From Diplonema papillatum (Eukaryota > Euglenozoa > Diplonemea > Diplonemida > Diplonemidae): 64,000 bases of DNA. The notes under the pieces were generated by a model that searched no databases, had not been told where the DNA came from, and was given only the letters and a program-made list of their open reading frames with translations. The position numbers were made by a program, and so were the translations under genes. The stretch's first letter is position 1. Each line of letters opens with the position of its first letter. The stretch lies in the NCBI GenBank assembly GCA_030068145.1, contig JAPJBO010000120.1, positions 248,001 to 312,000 on the forward strand, given 5' to 3'. Shown here piece after piece: positions 63,246 through 64,000 of the stretch.

Positions 63246-64000
63246 CGCGCCCTTTCTTTAAGTAATTGTGGGTGTTTACCGATCCCCATCAAAATCTAAC
63301 GCCTTAACTTTTCAGCCCCCAACATTCATTGCAATAGACATCTGGTGGTGGAACTTGTCCGTGCAGGCAATAGCTGTAACTACATCGTGGCGCGGCAAGC
63401 AAGGCAACGCATGCAGTCAACAAACAGGAAAAGTGAGGCGTTTCCTCAACACGACTGCTACATAATTCCGAGCACAACAATCGAAAGAGAAGGAACGAGA
63501 AAGAGGAGCACCAGCAAGCACCGAATTGGGGGCAGGTGCAGTTAAGATAGTCGTTCGAAAGCATGAGACAAAAAGGCAGAATGACTGATGTTGCGCAGGA
63601 CAGGCTTTGTGTGTTCCTCGCTCGCTTCATCACTCTTGCTCGCCCGTTTGACTTCTCCTTTAGACAGCGGGTAGCGGAGAAAAAAGAAACAGGCAAAGAA
63701 ATGCGTAGTTTTGTTGAAAGAAAAGAAGAGAGGGGCTGTTGCTCTGGCAAGTTCCCTCCGCTGTTCACTGTTCGCGCTCACGCGTTTCAACACGGTTCGG
63801 CGAAAGAGAAACAGAGTAAGAACTCCCTAGAACAACAGAGAGAAAGATACAGCGGAATAATTTATCTACACCCCTACGGGTTTGTTACCGTCCGACAGCG
63901 CAACTAAATCACCTGACAAGAGTGTTGAAGAATGGTTAAAGATTACCAGTGGTCACCCGAGGGGGGTAATCTTAGGGCCGCCCACGTGATGAAGCCGTTG
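63246..64000. other. Upstream region of TPK, no gene recognised
   Basis: Short frames on both strands without domains. I see no clear promoter element. Confidence 0.35.

Overview
The window is nuclear DNA of a microbial eukaryote, perhaps an alga or other protist. Several genes are interrupted by GT-AG introns with donors such as GTATGT, GTGTGC and GTTTGT, and the proteins are eukaryotic: a RAD23 shuttle factor, an M16 mitochondrial processing peptidase/bc1 core subunit, a NEK-like kinase and an augmin-like coiled-coil protein. The glutathione reductase has the plant/bacterial-type active site (CVLRGC). I cannot name the species. Every host gene I can support lies on the minus strand.

Layout. 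1-6.6 kb: mostly non-genic, with one Ser/Pro-rich open reading frame (3063-4037) preceded by a three-copy tandem repeat. 6.67-11.4 kb: RAD23 in five exons; its first intron holds a large minisatellite built from the exon-2 splice acceptor. 13.0-14.2 kb: C-terminal half of an M16 metalloprotease-like subunit whose N-terminal half I cannot find. 14.4-39.1 kb: an island of nested mobile elements. It holds two head-to-tail members of a retroelement family that fuses a reverse transcriptase (RT) to a complete-looking ubiquitin-specific protease (USP, peptidase C19) and a zinc finger, ending in a poly-C tract. It also holds a separate USP C-terminal fragment, several terminal-inverted-repeat (TIR) DNA elements whose inner ends are arrays of short self-complementary repeats, two adjacent hAT-like elements sharing one 8-bp target, a pair of ~1.9-kb inverted duplications, and a tandem pair of ~1.6-kb elements with telomere-like arrays. 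39.1-43.5 kb: a complete four-exon glutathione reductase gene and, downstream of it, an orphan copy of its exon 1 cut off by a DNA element. 44-64 kb: a gene-dense stretch with a coiled-coil protein, a four-exon NEK-like kinase, a HAUS5-like protein, a second coiled-coil protein whose intron contains a fragment of 18S rRNA, a protein with eight ~60-residue repeats, another coiled-coil protein, and thiamine pyrophosphokinase.

Functional themes. RAD23 carries ubiquitylated cargo to the proteasome, and the RT-USP elements encode deubiquitinases; this ubiquitin link is probably chance. The kinase, the HAUS5-like protein and the other coiled-coil proteins suggest a loose neighbourhood of spindle/centrosome-type genes, an inference only. 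The most novel item is the RT-deubiquitinase fusion, followed by the rRNA fragment inside an intron and the splice-site-derived minisatellite.
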